A stretch of 64,000 nt of DNA, taken from NCBI RefSeq assembly GCF_020215665.1, contig NZ_CP084061.1:2202001-2266000 (forward strand), written 5' to 3'. Positions 53,007 through 62,143 of the stretch are shown in pieces (the first letter of the stretch is position 1; every line of letters starts with the position of its first letter). Position numbers and translations under genes: made by a program. This DNA is from Blautia parvula. Its GTDB lineage: Bacteria > Bacillota > Clostridia > Lachnospirales > Lachnospiraceae. The notes beneath the pieces were generated by a model that was given only the letters and a program-made list of their open reading frames with translations, searched no databases and was not told the origin of the DNA.

Positions 53007-54626
53007 TCATAGCGAATCTTCTTCCGTTTTACAAGCCACCCCAGGGGATATTTTTTCTATTTCAGGGGAATCTGCTTTCTCCTGGGGCTCATTTTCGGCA
53101 TTTTCAGCCTTTTTTCTTTTATCTTCCCCGGTAAGCATCTTCTTTACTGAAATGATCAATAAGATCAACACCGCGATCAGCGGCAGCCCTGTGAGTACGG
53201 AAATGGTCTTCACTGCCTCCAGTCCGCCGATCAGCATAAGGCCGATTGACAGAAGACAGAACAAAATCGCCCAGAATATTCTGTTCCATCTGGCAGGCTC
53301 CTCATCTCCTTTCAGTCTCTTCATGGTTGTCCCGGCCAATACATAGGCACAGGAATCAATGGTTGTGGCAAGATACACAAAACAGACAAGACACAGGAAT
53401 ATCATCATAAGCTTAGGCATTGGCAGAGTCTGCAGAATCGCTACAATGGCAGCGCTCTGCCCTTCACTCTGCAGAATGGACGCGAGATCCACTCTGCCTG
53501 TTTCCTGCAGAAATAAAGAGTATCCTCCGAATATCATAAAGCTTACACAGCAGCCCAGAGATCCCCATATCAGTTGTCCCCACACGACATTCCGAATGGT
53601 TCGCCCTCTGGAAATACGTCCCACAAACATTCCCATCATAGGCATAAAGGCCAGCCACCAACCCCAGTAGAAAACTGTCCATTCCTGCGTAAACTTTCCG
53701 CTTCCGAAGGGGTCTGTGTATGTACTCATCTTCACAAAATCCGAAGCGTACAGCCCCAGCGAATTCACTTCCATCTTAAAAATATCTGTTGTCGGCCCCA
53801 CAAAAAGCACAATTGCCATAAAGATAAATGCCATTACAACATTTATGTTGCTGAGTTTTTGGATTCCTTTATCCAGGCCCAGATATACGGAGGTTCCGAA
53901 TATGCAGACCCAGATGATCAATACTATGATACGCACAACAAAATCATAGTTCTGCGGGATACCGAATACTTCCCGGATGATCACGGAAAGTACAGGCGCC
54001 CCGATACCGAGAGATGTGGAAATGGAACCCACAATACCGAAAATAACAAGCATGTCGATCACATTTCCCAAAAAACCTTTTGCATGCTTTTTTAAAACAG
54101 GCTCGCAGGCAATACTCAGACGCATTCCCGGTTTTTTGCGTACAAACATCATATAGGCTGTGGCGATGATAGCCGGGTTATAGAACGCCCAGGCACTCAG
54201 GCCCCAGTGAAACTGTCCGTACATATGGGCATACTCATATGCCTGTTTGCCAAACGGCTCCAGATCAAAAGGAGGGCCGCTTACATAGTAAATCGGTTCC
54301 AGAAAGCCCAGAATCACGATGCTGGTTCCCACACCTGCAGTAAAAAGCATGGCGATCCAGGAGAGATTGGAGTACTGCGGCTTATCCTCAGCGCTGCCCA
54401 GCTTCACGTTCCCGTGCTTACTGACTGTCAGCCAGATCAGAAAACCAAAGGATACAAGACAGGCCAGCAGGTACAGAAACCCCAGCCTTCCTGTACAGAA
54501 CTCAAATACACTTGAAATTATCTGGTTGGAAATCTCCGGTGCCAGATACAGTGGAATAATTATGACTGCCAGGATCACTACAGCCGGGATAAAAACTTTC
54601 TTCTCAATCTTCTCAAACAGCTTCAC
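53007..54626 (-). CDS. BCCT-family transporter (betaine/carnitine/choline type)
   Basis: 539 residues from a GTG at 54626, chosen because AAGGAGGG lies 8 bases before it and it does not overlap the previous gene, unlike the TTG at 54692. Twelve hydrophobic segments, with the BCCT signature FYWGWWLAFMPMMGMFVGR then ISRGRTIR (about 320-350). Such carriers import quaternary amines with Na+ or exchange carnitine-type compounds. The long acidic C-terminal tail is typical of osmosensors. It is the last gene after the acyl-CoA synthetase, so its cargo may relate to that pathway. Confidence 0.9.
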   Translation of the reverse strand: MKLFEKIEKKVFIPAVVILAVIIIPLYLAPEISNQIISSVFEFCTGRLGFLYLLACLVSFGFLIWLTVSKHGNVKLGSAEDKPQYSNLSWIAMLFTAGVGTSIVILGFLEPIYYVSGPPFDLEPFGKQAYEYAHMYGQFHWGLSAWAFYNPAIIATAYMMFVRKKPGMRLSIACEPVLKKHAKGFLGNVIDMLVIFGIVGSISTSLGIGAPVLSVIIREVFGIPQNYDFVVRIIVLIIWVCIFGTSVYLGLDKGIQKLSNINVVMAFIFMAIVLFVGPTTDIFKMEVNSLGLYASDFVKMSTYTDPFGSGKFTQEWTVFYWGWWLAFMPMMGMFVGRISRGRTIRNVVWGQLIWGSLGCCVSFMIFGGYSLFLQETGRVDLASILQSEGQSAAIVAILQTLPMPKLMMIFLCLVCFVYLATTIDSCAYVLAGTTMKRLKGDEEPARWNRIFWAILFCLLSIGLMLIGGLEAVKTISVLTGLPLIAVLILLIISVKKMLTGEDKRKKAENAENEPQEKADSPEIEKISPGVACKTEEDSL

Positions 54627-54669
54627 ATCGTGTCCCTCCTTTATGATGCCAACCGTTCCGTCATCGGTT

Positions 54670-56772
54670 TTACTCTTTGTATTTGACAACAAGGGCGTCA
54701 GCTACGCCTACCCCTTCCCCTTCCGGGTATACAAACAGAGGGTTGATATCCAATTCCTTCAGGGTATCCCTGTTTGCACTGGCGAAATCAGCAATGCTTA
54801 CAATGGTATCACACAGGGCGTCAATATCACATTTTGCCCCGCCGCGGTAACCGTTCAGCAGTTTAAAGGATTTCAGTGATCTGAGCATGTCTAAGGCCTC
54901 CGCCTTACTGATGGGCGCCGGGTACAGTGCCACATCCTTGAACAGCTCCACGAACACACCGCCCATTCCCACCATGACCATGGGGCCGAACTGCGGGTCA
55001 TTGTTCACACCGATGATCATCTCTACTCCTGATTTTAACATGGGAACCGTTAAAATCCCGTTGATCTTCGCATCAGGACGTTTCGATGATACACTCTCCA
55101 TAATTTCATTATATGCCTGAACCGCTTCCTCAGGACCATGGATATTCAGTTTCACACCGCCCACATCACTCTTGTGCAGAATATCAGCGGATTCCACTTT
55201 CATGACCAGAGCTTCCTTTGTGTTCTTGGCAAACTCTGCCGCTTCCTCCGCAGATGTGACAATGACTTCCTTGGGAACCGGAACCCCGTAGGCTCCCAGC
55301 TCTTTCTTGCTGTCATGCTCGGACAGGGCATAGGTCTCATCGCTCTTCTTCTGGCCCACTGCAAGACTCAGGCTCTTATTCTCCGGTGTATAGGAAATAA
55401 AATCAGCCAGGTGGCGCAGGATCTTAAACGCATAGACCGTAGGCGGAAGCACCGGTACACCGATATTGAACAGCTTTTCCTGGTATTCCGCATTCCTGGT
55501 GTTTTCCGCAAAGGGGATCATGGCGATCGGTTTGCAGTTTTCCCCTTTTTCTTTTACCACTTTCTCAATTCCCTGGTACATATAGTGGATAGCCGGGTCC
55601 GCGATCTCCAGAAGCAGTGTATAGCCAATGAGGACCATACCGATATTGGGGTCATCCATCACAGTGCGAAGCGCTCCCGCGTACAGATCCGCGTCATAGG
55701 AGAGGCTCGCCGTCATATCCAGCGGATTGTTGGGTGAGGCGTAAGAGGGAAGCTGCTCTTTCAGAGAAGCCAGGGTCTCCTTCGTGAAATCCGGGTATTC
55801 GATACCGTTTAAACTTCCCACATCGGCACAGATTCCTGTCTCCCCTCCGGAGAGGTTCATGGAGGCAAATGTGGCCTGCTTTGGCATCTGTTTTAAGGTG
55901 GAGAGCATAAGGGACATGGCCATCAGCTCTTCCAGATCATCCACACGGATAGCGCCGAACTTTTTCAGCACAGCGTCAAAGGACGCATCGGAACCGGAAA
56001 GGCTTCCCGTATGGGAGGCTGCAATGGCGCCGCCCTTGGCACTTCTTCCCGCCTTCAGGATAACGACGGGTTTTCTCTTGTCCGCAGCTTTTTTCAGAAC
56101 TGCCGCAAATTTATCCGCATTTTTAACGCCCTCAATATAGACACTGACTACTTTTGTATTCGCATCCTCAACCAGAAAATCCATGTAATCCTCCATCTGG
56201 ACGATCTTTCCGTTTCCGGCTGATATACTGTAGGAGAAACGCATGCCCGGGCAGTCCATCAGGGACAGGCAGAGCTGTCCGCTCTGGGAGACTACACCCA
56301 CACTGCCTTTTCTGTCTCTCTTGTCAGAGATAAACGCAAAGGCCTGCACATTGTCCACATAATTGACGAATCCCGCGCAGTTCGGTCCCATAACGGCAAT
56401 GCCCAGCTCCCTGGCGGTCTCCATCAGTTCCTTTTCATTGGCCCTGCCCTCATCGGTTCCCACTTCACCGTATCCGCTGGCAAATATCACGGCACCGCCG
56501 CATCCTTTTGCAGCCCCTTCTTTTAACAGAGGGATCACTGTCTTCTGGGAAGTACAGATGACCATCAGATCCACAGATTCCGGTACTTCTGTCACACTCT
56601 TATAACAGGGAACCCCAAAGACCTGGTCACGCTTGGGATGTATAAAATATACATGGCTTCTGTCTTCCATATAAGTAAGGATATTGCGGCATACATCGCC
56701 GCCGAATCCTTCCTTCTCACTGGCACCGATGACTGCTACGGACTTCGGTTTCAGCAGTTTTGTCAAATCCAT
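54670..56772 (-). CDS. Acetate--CoA ligase family protein, ADP-forming (alpha-beta fusion)
   Basis: 700 residues in the full fused layout: an alpha part (about 1-460) with the CoA-binding Rossmann region SVAVIGASEKEGFGGDV and the phosphohistidine loop ASHTGSLSGSD, and a beta/ATP-grasp part (about 480-700). The enzyme converts acyl-CoA, ADP and phosphate to acid, CoA and ATP, so it conserves energy without a kinase. It follows the 2-oxoacid oxidoreductase gamma gene by 58 bases, which points to acyl-CoA made there as substrate. Confidence 0.93.
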   Translation of the reverse strand: MDLTKLLKPKSVAVIGASEKEGFGGDVCRNILTYMEDRSHVYFIHPKRDQVFGVPCYKSVTEVPESVDLMVICTSQKTVIPLLKEGAAKGCGGAVIFASGYGEVGTDEGRANEKELMETARELGIAVMGPNCAGFVNYVDNVQAFAFISDKRDRKGSVGVVSQSGQLCLSLMDCPGMRFSYSISAGNGKIVQMEDYMDFLVEDANTKVVSVYIEGVKNADKFAAVLKKAADKRKPVVILKAGRSAKGGAIAASHTGSLSGSDASFDAVLKKFGAIRVDDLEELMAMSLMLSTLKQMPKQATFASMNLSGGETGICADVGSLNGIEYPDFTKETLASLKEQLPSYASPNNPLDMTASLSYDADLYAGALRTVMDDPNIGMVLIGYTLLLEIADPAIHYMYQGIEKVVKEKGENCKPIAMIPFAENTRNAEYQEKLFNIGVPVLPPTVYAFKILRHLADFISYTPENKSLSLAVGQKKSDETYALSEHDSKKELGAYGVPVPKEVIVTSAEEAAEFAKNTKEALVMKVESADILHKSDVGGVKLNIHGPEEAVQAYNEIMESVSSKRPDAKINGILTVPMLKSGVEMIIGVNNDPQFGPMVMVGMGGVFVELFKDVALYPAPISKAEALDMLRSLKSFKLLNGYRGGAKCDIDALCDTIVSIADFASANRDTLKELDINPLFVYPEGEGVGVADALVVKYKE

Positions 56773-56830
56773 AGTTTTCTACCTCCTGTGAGAGGGCGGC
56801 AGAACCGCCCTCTTACTCAAAACCCCTATA

Positions 56831-57370
56831 TTATCTGCCCTCCACCCCACGGCGATAGCAGGCTACATTCTTCTCATTAAATTTGCCCTTTCCCTTTTTC
56901 TCAAAAAAGGAGACAATGGCTGTTTCCATATATTCAATAGTAAACAGATCACTGTGGGCCGCCAGTGCTCCCAGCATGACCAGGTTGGCACCCTTTGGAT
57001 TTTTTACCTCTGCGGCAATATCCGTTGCGGGAATCTTTACTACCTTGATATCCTCTCTGTATTTCCTGTCCTCGGGCACAATGGAGGAATTTACCAGCAG
57101 AAGCCCGCCGGGTTTCAGACGATCCTCGAACTTGTCGATAGCCGGTGTGTTCATGGTGAACAGAATATCCGGGTGCTTGGAAACCGGGCTGGCGATCAGC
57201 TTGTCACTGATCTTCACGGTACAGTTAGCGGTTCCGCCGCGCATCTCTGAACCATAGGAGGGGTAAAATAAAACATTTTTATCCTGTTCCATGCCGGCAT
57301 TGATGAGGAGCATTCCGGCTGTCAGCACTCCCTGTCCGCCGAATCCGGCACAAATGATTTCTTTTGCCAT
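56831..57370 (-). CDS. 2-oxoacid:ferredoxin oxidoreductase, gamma subunit
   Basis: 179 residues, the gamma subunit of the pyruvate/2-oxoacid:ferredoxin family. It starts IICAGFGGQGVLTAGMLLI and has YPSYGSEMRGGTANCTV, both typical. In the split enzymes it joins alpha and beta to form the core. It starts 2 bases after the beta-subunit stop. Confidence 0.93.
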   Translation of the reverse strand: MAKEIICAGFGGQGVLTAGMLLINAGMEQDKNVLFYPSYGSEMRGGTANCTVKISDKLIASPVSKHPDILFTMNTPAIDKFEDRLKPGGLLLVNSSIVPEDRKYREDIKVVKIPATDIAAEVKNPKGANLVMLGALAAHSDLFTIEYMETAIVSFFEKKGKGKFNEKNVACYRRGVEGR

Positions 57371-57372
57371 GT

Positions 57373-58110
57373 CTATTCCTCCTCCTTTTTGTCTTTAAAT
57401 TCACCCAGAGGGAAGTATTTCTCCATCTCATTTTTCAGGTGTTCCATGCTCTTTACAGGAGTCATGTTCAGGTTTGTTGGACATGGGGAGAGCAGCTCAA
57501 CCAGGCAGAATCCCTCGCCCTTCATATGTTTTTCAAATGCTTTTTTGATGTATTTCTTACACTGGATCATACCCTTGGCATCTGCCATGGTGCCTCTTGC
57601 CAGATAGGCAATGTCGAAGCCGGTAAATGCCTGCTCTACACGAAATGGCATACCCATCTTTTCCGGGTCTTTTCCTCTCGGTGTGGAGGTGGTAATCTGC
57701 CCCGGAAGGGATGTGGGCGCACACTGACCGCCGGTCATGCCGTATAAGCTGTTGTTGATGACTACAGTCACCACGTTGTCATTGCGCAGTGCGGTGTGCA
57801 TGGTCTCCGCCATACCGATGGAGTATGCGGCGCCGTCGCCGATATAAGCCAGCACCGGATTTTCCGGGCGCACCTTCTTGATGCCCACTGCGGTAGCCAC
57901 GGGGCGTCCGTGGGCTGCCATAACTGTGTCAAATCTCCAGGAATCAATATTTAAAGAACCGCAGGCCACGTCAACCACAGCCAGAAGCTTTTCACTTAAA
58001 CCCATCTCTTCCATTACTTCGGCAATCAGACGGACTGCCAGGCCGTGTCCGCATCCGGGACAGAAGCCACTCTGCGTAAATGTTACGGTTTCAGGAGCTA
58101 CCAGTCTCAT
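57373..58110 (-). CDS. 2-oxoacid:ferredoxin oxidoreductase, beta (TPP-binding) subunit
   Basis: 245 residues with the TPP signature GDGAAYSIG...NNSLYGMTGGQ (about 90-120) and SGFCPGCGHGLAVRLI, whose Cys pair sits near the electron-transfer site. It binds thiamine diphosphate and decarboxylates the 2-oxoacid. It starts 1 base after the alpha-subunit stop. Confidence 0.94.
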   Translation of the reverse strand: MRLVAPETVTFTQSGFCPGCGHGLAVRLIAEVMEEMGLSEKLLAVVDVACGSLNIDSWRFDTVMAAHGRPVATAVGIKKVRPENPVLAYIGDGAAYSIGMAETMHTALRNDNVVTVVINNSLYGMTGGQCAPTSLPGQITTSTPRGKDPEKMGMPFRVEQAFTGFDIAYLARGTMADAKGMIQCKKYIKKAFEKHMKGEGFCLVELLSPCPTNLNMTPVKSMEHLKNEMEKYFPLGEFKDKKEEE

Positions 58111-58111
58111 A

Positions 58112-59164
58112 TCATACGCCCTCCTTTTTCAGCATTTCTTTTGCTTTCGCGATGATCCCGTCAGATTCCGGAATCTCGAAAATAGAACCAAAATGGTCAA
58201 CCGGATATTTACCGCCGGTAGCCAGGCGCACATCGTCTGTCATCTGGCCTAAGATATTCATCTCCACAGTGAGGAATGCTTTGGCGTTCTTTGCCTCCTC
58301 AAATGCCTTCACCGGGAACGGCCACAGTGTGATGGGGCGGATGAGTCCCAGCTTCAGGCCCTCTTCTCTTGCAAGTTCAACGGTCTCACGGCATACTCTG
58401 GAACTGATTCCATAAGCCACAAGCACCAGTTCTGCATCTTCCACCTGAATATTCTCATAGCGCTGTTCGTCGCGCTCCATGTCATCGTATTTCTCTCTCA
58501 GGTAATTCTCATAATCCGGATGGGTATAATAAACGTTCTGGATCTTGCGCTGTTCACAGCCTTTTTTACATCCCTTGATGCTCCAGTCATATTTATCAAT
58601 ATCGTGTTCCCTGAATTCCGGAATCTCCACAGCCTCAATCATCTGGCCGATGGCCGCGTCGGAGGCGATGAGAACCGGATGGCGGTATTTTTCAGCCAGA
58701 TCAAAGGCTTCCACCATAAGGTCCGCGTTCTCCTGAACAGAAGCCGGTGCCAGTACCAATGTGTGGTAATCCCCGTGGCCGCCGCCTCTTGTGAGCTGCC
58801 AGTAGTCCCCCTGACCCTGAGCAATGTCACCAAGACCTGTGCCAATACGCATAACATCCACGATAACTGCCGGAAGGTCTGCTGCCACCAGGTAGGAGAT
58901 CCCTTCCTGTTTCAGTGAAAATCCGGGGCCTGCGGATGTGGTCAGTGCCCTTGCACCTGCTGCGGATGCTCCCAGTACCATGTTGACGCCTGCCAGTTCA
59001 GACTCTGCCTGGATGAACACCCCGCCCACATCTTCCATTCTCCAGGAGAGATATTCCAGAATCTCTGTCTGCGGAGTAATCGGATATCCGCTGTAGAAGC
59101 GGCATCCGGCTGCCAGAGCGGCCTCCGCCAGAGCCTCATTTCCTTTAAATAATACTTTTCCCAT
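58112..59164 (-). CDS. 2-oxoacid:ferredoxin oxidoreductase, alpha subunit (VorB-like)
   Basis: 350 residues with FYSGYPITPQTEILEYLSW and GPGFSLKQEGISYLVAADLP, the alpha-subunit motifs of the VOR/KOR group that oxidises branched-chain or similar 2-oxoacids. It makes the acyl-CoA product with CoA and the beta subunit. Distance from the ferredoxin subunit gene is 12 bases. Confidence 0.93.
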   Translation of the reverse strand: MGKVLFKGNEALAEAALAAGCRFYSGYPITPQTEILEYLSWRMEDVGGVFIQAESELAGVNMVLGASAAGARALTTSAGPGFSLKQEGISYLVAADLPAVIVDVMRIGTGLGDIAQGQGDYWQLTRGGGHGDYHTLVLAPASVQENADLMVEAFDLAEKYRHPVLIASDAAIGQMIEAVEIPEFREHDIDKYDWSIKGCKKGCEQRKIQNVYYTHPDYENYLREKYDDMERDEQRYENIQVEDAELVLVAYGISSRVCRETVELAREEGLKLGLIRPITLWPFPVKAFEEAKNAKAFLTVEMNILGQMTDDVRLATGGKYPVDHFGSIFEIPESDGIIAKAKEMLKKEGV

Positions 59165-59176
59165 AATGAACCTCCC

Positions 59177-59380
59177 TCATCGTATTTCAAACACATAATC
59201 CGGGCATACGCGGTAACACATACCGCATACCACACATTTCTCTGCATCCACTTCAACCGTATTGTATCCCTTGGCGTTTACATGGCCGGATTCCTTTATG
59301 GCCTCCTGAGGACATGCGTTGATACAATACCCGCAGCCTTTGCAGCGGACGGGATTGGTGTAAACTTTTTCTTTTCCCAT
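59177..59380 (-). CDS. 2-oxoacid:ferredoxin oxidoreductase, ferredoxin-type delta subunit
   Basis: 67 residues with two 4Fe-4S motifs, CKGCGYCINACP and CVVCGMCYRVCP. It carries electrons from the TPP site to free ferredoxin. It leads the four-subunit set and shares its transcript. Confidence 0.94.
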   Translation of the reverse strand: MGKEKVYTNPVRCKGCGYCINACPQEAIKESGHVNAKGYNTVEVDAEKCVVCGMCYRVCPDYVFEIR

Positions 59381-59407
59381 AATTTCATTTTCCTTTCTAT
59401 AAATACT

Positions 59408-60658
59408 TCAGGAGATTGCTCCCTGTTTTGCTTTCTTACCGTGCCTGTAAATCAACATTGCCAGTGTGGCTCCCACCAGACCTGAAACTGCAAGAAAACC
59501 AAAGATAAAATTGTACCCTGAGCCGCCGAAGGCATCCAGCCACTTTCCAAAGAGCACAGAATAGATGGAATCCGGCAGATAGCCGATAATGGATGCAATA
59601 CCGATCACGGTTCCCGTCATAGCTCTGGGGATTCCCGCCTCACTGACCGTGGAAAATACAACACCGTACATCATCATGGCGAACGCCCCCGGAATCAGTG
59701 TGTAAAGGCTGGCTGCCATGGGACTGATACCGGAAGGCAGAATGAGAACTGCCCCGAAAAGAACTGCCAGTATGACAAATGCCGTGGAGAGCCATTTACA
59801 GGTGGATTTAAATACTTTATCTGCAATGATGCCGCCCACAGGAGCCAGCAGCAGAAGCAGGTAGTTGCGGACAATGGAGATAAATCCTGAACTCTCCGGA
59901 GATACACCTATCACCTCGGTCAGATACGGATTGAAATAGGATATACTGGTGTAAAAACCATATCCGCAGAAAATAGTAAAGGAGACGATCCAGACAACGG
60001 GGTTTTTCAGCAGTTTTCCCACATCACCCATGTTGAATTTTGGTTCCCCGTCATCAACTTTTTCATCCTTTTTGTCACTGCCCTGCATAAGGAAGAACAG
60101 CAGAATGGCTGCGATAATAGCAACGGAGCCGCCTGCCAGAACGGCTCGGAAGAATCCCTGTTCCATATTTCCGCCTGCTGTCTTGTAAATGTTCAGCGCC
60201 AGCGTATTGGTCAGGGCTGCTGTAATTCCGTTGCAGGCATAATAAAGACCGTACATGAATCCTTGTTCTTCCTCTGTTCCGATGATGCGGACTGCTTTCA
60301 TGAGCGCGGACCAGAATACAAATGCCGTACTGAAGGAGAGCCCCATCCAGATGAACATGGCGATCTTAAAGTCCATGGTAAATGCGTACAGGAAAGCCAG
60401 AGCTGATGTGCTGAGCAAAGATATGATCAGTGCTTTTTTCGGTGACACTTTATCTGCAATGATGCCGCCCGGTATGTAGAGGATCATATTTCCCACGGTG
60501 TACATGGTGAGCAGCAGGCCGGACTGGGTGTTGCTCATATGCATGGCTGCAAGCTGTGCGTCATAAAAAATGTATTTCACGTAGGGCAGAAAATAGATGG
60601 AACCTCCTGCCAGGCCAAGGGTTATGACCGTAAGATATTTTCTCACTTTAGAATTCAT
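59408..60658 (-). CDS. MFS transporter
   Basis: 416 residues with about 12 membrane helices and the MFS loop GGIIADKVSPKKALII between helices 2 and 3, repeated as GGIIADKVFKSTCKWL between 8 and 9. Substrate unknown; position between the dehydrogenase and oxidoreductase genes suggests the amino acid or its 2-oxoacid. AGGAG-like sequence precedes the ATG (GGAGGTTTTTT). Confidence 0.9.
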   Translation of the reverse strand: MNSKVRKYLTVITLGLAGGSIYFLPYVKYIFYDAQLAAMHMSNTQSGLLLTMYTVGNMILYIPGGIIADKVSPKKALIISLLSTSALAFLYAFTMDFKIAMFIWMGLSFSTAFVFWSALMKAVRIIGTEEEQGFMYGLYYACNGITAALTNTLALNIYKTAGGNMEQGFFRAVLAGGSVAIIAAILLFFLMQGSDKKDEKVDDGEPKFNMGDVGKLLKNPVVWIVSFTIFCGYGFYTSISYFNPYLTEVIGVSPESSGFISIVRNYLLLLLAPVGGIIADKVFKSTCKWLSTAFVILAVLFGAVLILPSGISPMAASLYTLIPGAFAMMMYGVVFSTVSEAGIPRAMTGTVIGIASIIGYLPDSIYSVLFGKWLDAFGGSGYNFIFGFLAVSGLVGATLAMLIYRHGKKAKQGAIS

Positions 60659-60682
60659 AAAAAACCTCCATATGCATAGAAT

Positions 60683-60705
60683 GGGGATGCTTTTTTCGCA
60701 TCCCC
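60683..60705 (-). repeat. Intergenic hairpin between the dehydrogenase and MFS genes
   Basis: GGGGATGC (60683-60690) and GCATCCCC (60698-60705) form an 8-bp stem around a 7-base loop. No U tract follows on the minus strand, so it probably affects mRNA processing rather than termination. Confidence 0.45.
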
Positions 60706-60728
60706 ACCCTATCTAGCAGAATAACGGA

Positions 60729-61901
60729 TTACATATCCGGAGTGTCGGATTTGTCCGGTGTGAACAGCCTTCTGGCTACGTCACGGGTGAATTCACCTGT
60801 CTTTTTGGACTCCTCAAATACCCGGCGTGTCTGTTTGCGGATCAAGTCTACGGTATCTTTTACGATTGCTGCTGCCGCATCCTCATCGTTCATGTCTTCA
60901 ATCTTTACAATGCGGAAGATAATTGCTTCGTAGATACGGATGCCTCCCATATTTGTAATAAAGTCAACAGCTACGTCTACACCCTTTTTGCGGAGGATCT
61001 CGTCTGCTTCCGGTGTGGTGGGAATATTGGCTGCCTCCACTAACAGGGATGCTTTGATCTTGTCAGCATTGTCTTTATTGATAACATCTTCCAGGGCTGC
61101 GGGAATCAGGATATCACATTCTTTTTCCAGCCACTGGCTGTTTGGATAAATTTCATAGTTGTCCTGGAAAGCTTCTTTATTTAATTCGCCCTTCGGAAGT
61201 CTGGTTGCCACCAGTTTAGGAATGTCCAGGCCGTCCTTGCAGTAAACAAGTCCGTTTACGTCAGCGATTCCGATCACCTTGTAGCCCATGTCGTTCAGGG
61301 AGTTCACACAGCTTGCTCCTACACATCCGAAGCCCTGGATCACAACGGTAGCGCCTTCTTTTCCACCCTTCATCTTCCACGCTTCATCCGCTGCGGCCGC
61401 AACACCGTAGCCTGTGATCATGTCATACATTTTGAAGCCGTCATATGTCAGTTCTTTTTCCGCTCTGTCATGGTTTACAATACCCTGATGGATATCCGGA
61501 TCTTCCTTCATGGCCTTTGTCTGCGGAATACCGATTCCCAGGTCATCTAAAATCCTTAAAACGTCGGAGTAGTCCACCCCTAAATCTCCGCCGATGGAAA
61601 CACCTGCGTTGATAACCGGAGCGGTGGCTGTCAGGAAACGCCTCAGAACATCCAGGGCATCCGGAGCTTTGTAGTCATAGGCGATACCTGCTTTACATCC
61701 GCCTGTTGTGAGGGACTCACATGCTTTGTATTTGTATCCCATGGTTGTTGCAAGGCGGATCACTTCCTCCTTGGTAACGGTGGGGTGCATTCTTGTTCCG
61801 CCTCCGCAGTAATGATTTACGAAGTTGTATGCACACATCCATCCCTTTGCATCTGTCTCTGTGTCGTTCCATTCCACTACTAAATACGGTTTGTTTGCCA
61901 T
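60729..61901 (-). CDS. Amino-acid dehydrogenase of the Glu/Leu/Phe/Val family, leucine/phenylalanine-type active site
   Basis: 390 residues with a Rossmann motif QGFGCVGASCV (about 196-206). The substrate pocket reads HYCGGGTRMHP where glutamate dehydrogenases have [11 protein letters not shown]: the Lys that holds the glutamate side-chain carboxylate is missing, and GGTRM is the hallmark of leucine and phenylalanine dehydrogenases (LGGTRMW). The catalytic Lys in GGCKAGI and Asp in GGDLGV are kept. It would deaminate a hydrophobic amino acid to its 2-oxoacid. First gene of the module, under two copies of a tripartite operator. Confidence 0.88.
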   Translation of the reverse strand: MANKPYLVVEWNDTETDAKGWMCAYNFVNHYCGGGTRMHPTVTKEEVIRLATTMGYKYKACESLTTGGCKAGIAYDYKAPDALDVLRRFLTATAPVINAGVSIGGDLGVDYSDVLRILDDLGIGIPQTKAMKEDPDIHQGIVNHDRAEKELTYDGFKMYDMITGYGVAAAADEAWKMKGGKEGATVVIQGFGCVGASCVNSLNDMGYKVIGIADVNGLVYCKDGLDIPKLVATRLPKGELNKEAFQDNYEIYPNSQWLEKECDILIPAALEDVINKDNADKIKASLLVEAANIPTTPEADEILRKKGVDVAVDFITNMGGIRIYEAIIFRIVKIEDMNDEDAAAAIVKDTVDLIRKQTRRVFEESKKTGEFTRDVARRLFTPDKSDTPDM

Positions 61902-61927
61902 TGTAAAAATCCTCCCATTTTTAAATT

Positions 61928-61951
61928 GTTCTCTATTACAGAACCCTGTTC
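61928..61951. promoter_or_regulatory. IclR-type operator S1
   Basis: GTTC-N9-GAAC-N3-GTTC, just upstream of the dehydrogenase ribosome site. Same layout as S2 (62017) and S3 (62941). Confidence 0.6.
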
Positions 61952-61971
61952 TTCATTGGTTTTATTTTTTT

Positions 61972-61990
61972 ACTCGGCATTTTGCCGAGT
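61972..61990 (-). repeat. Hairpin in the leader of the dehydrogenase operon
   Basis: ACTCGGCA (61972-61979) and TGCCGAGT (61983-61990) form a perfect 8-bp stem with a 3-base loop, between operators S1 and S2. Read leftward it is followed by A residues, so it is not a terminator. Confidence 0.45.
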
Positions 61991-62016
61991 AACCATTCTG
62001 AATTCTTTTTCTTTCT

Positions 62017-62040
62017 GTTCTGTATGTAAGAACTTCGTTC
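62017..62040. promoter_or_regulatory. IclR-type operator S2
   Basis: GTTC-TGTATGTAA-GAAC-TTC-GTTC, at about +10 to +33 of the predicted start of the dehydrogenase operon. Shares the TATNTAA core with S3 before iclR. Confidence 0.65.
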
Positions 62041-62055
62041 TTTTTTGATGTTATG

Positions 62056-62084
62056 AGCATATCACACCTTGTTTAATTTTTCAA
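62056..62084 (-). promoter_or_regulatory. Promoter of the dehydrogenase-MFS-oxidoreductase operon
   Basis: On the minus strand TTGAAA (62079-62084) and TATGCT (62056-62061) are 17 bases apart. Operators S2 and S1 lie downstream in a leader of about 150 bases. Confidence 0.65.
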
Positions 62085-62143
62085 TATCTTATGGGAATCT
62101 TTTTCCTTTTTGTGCAAATTATCCAAATTTGACCTTTTATTTT

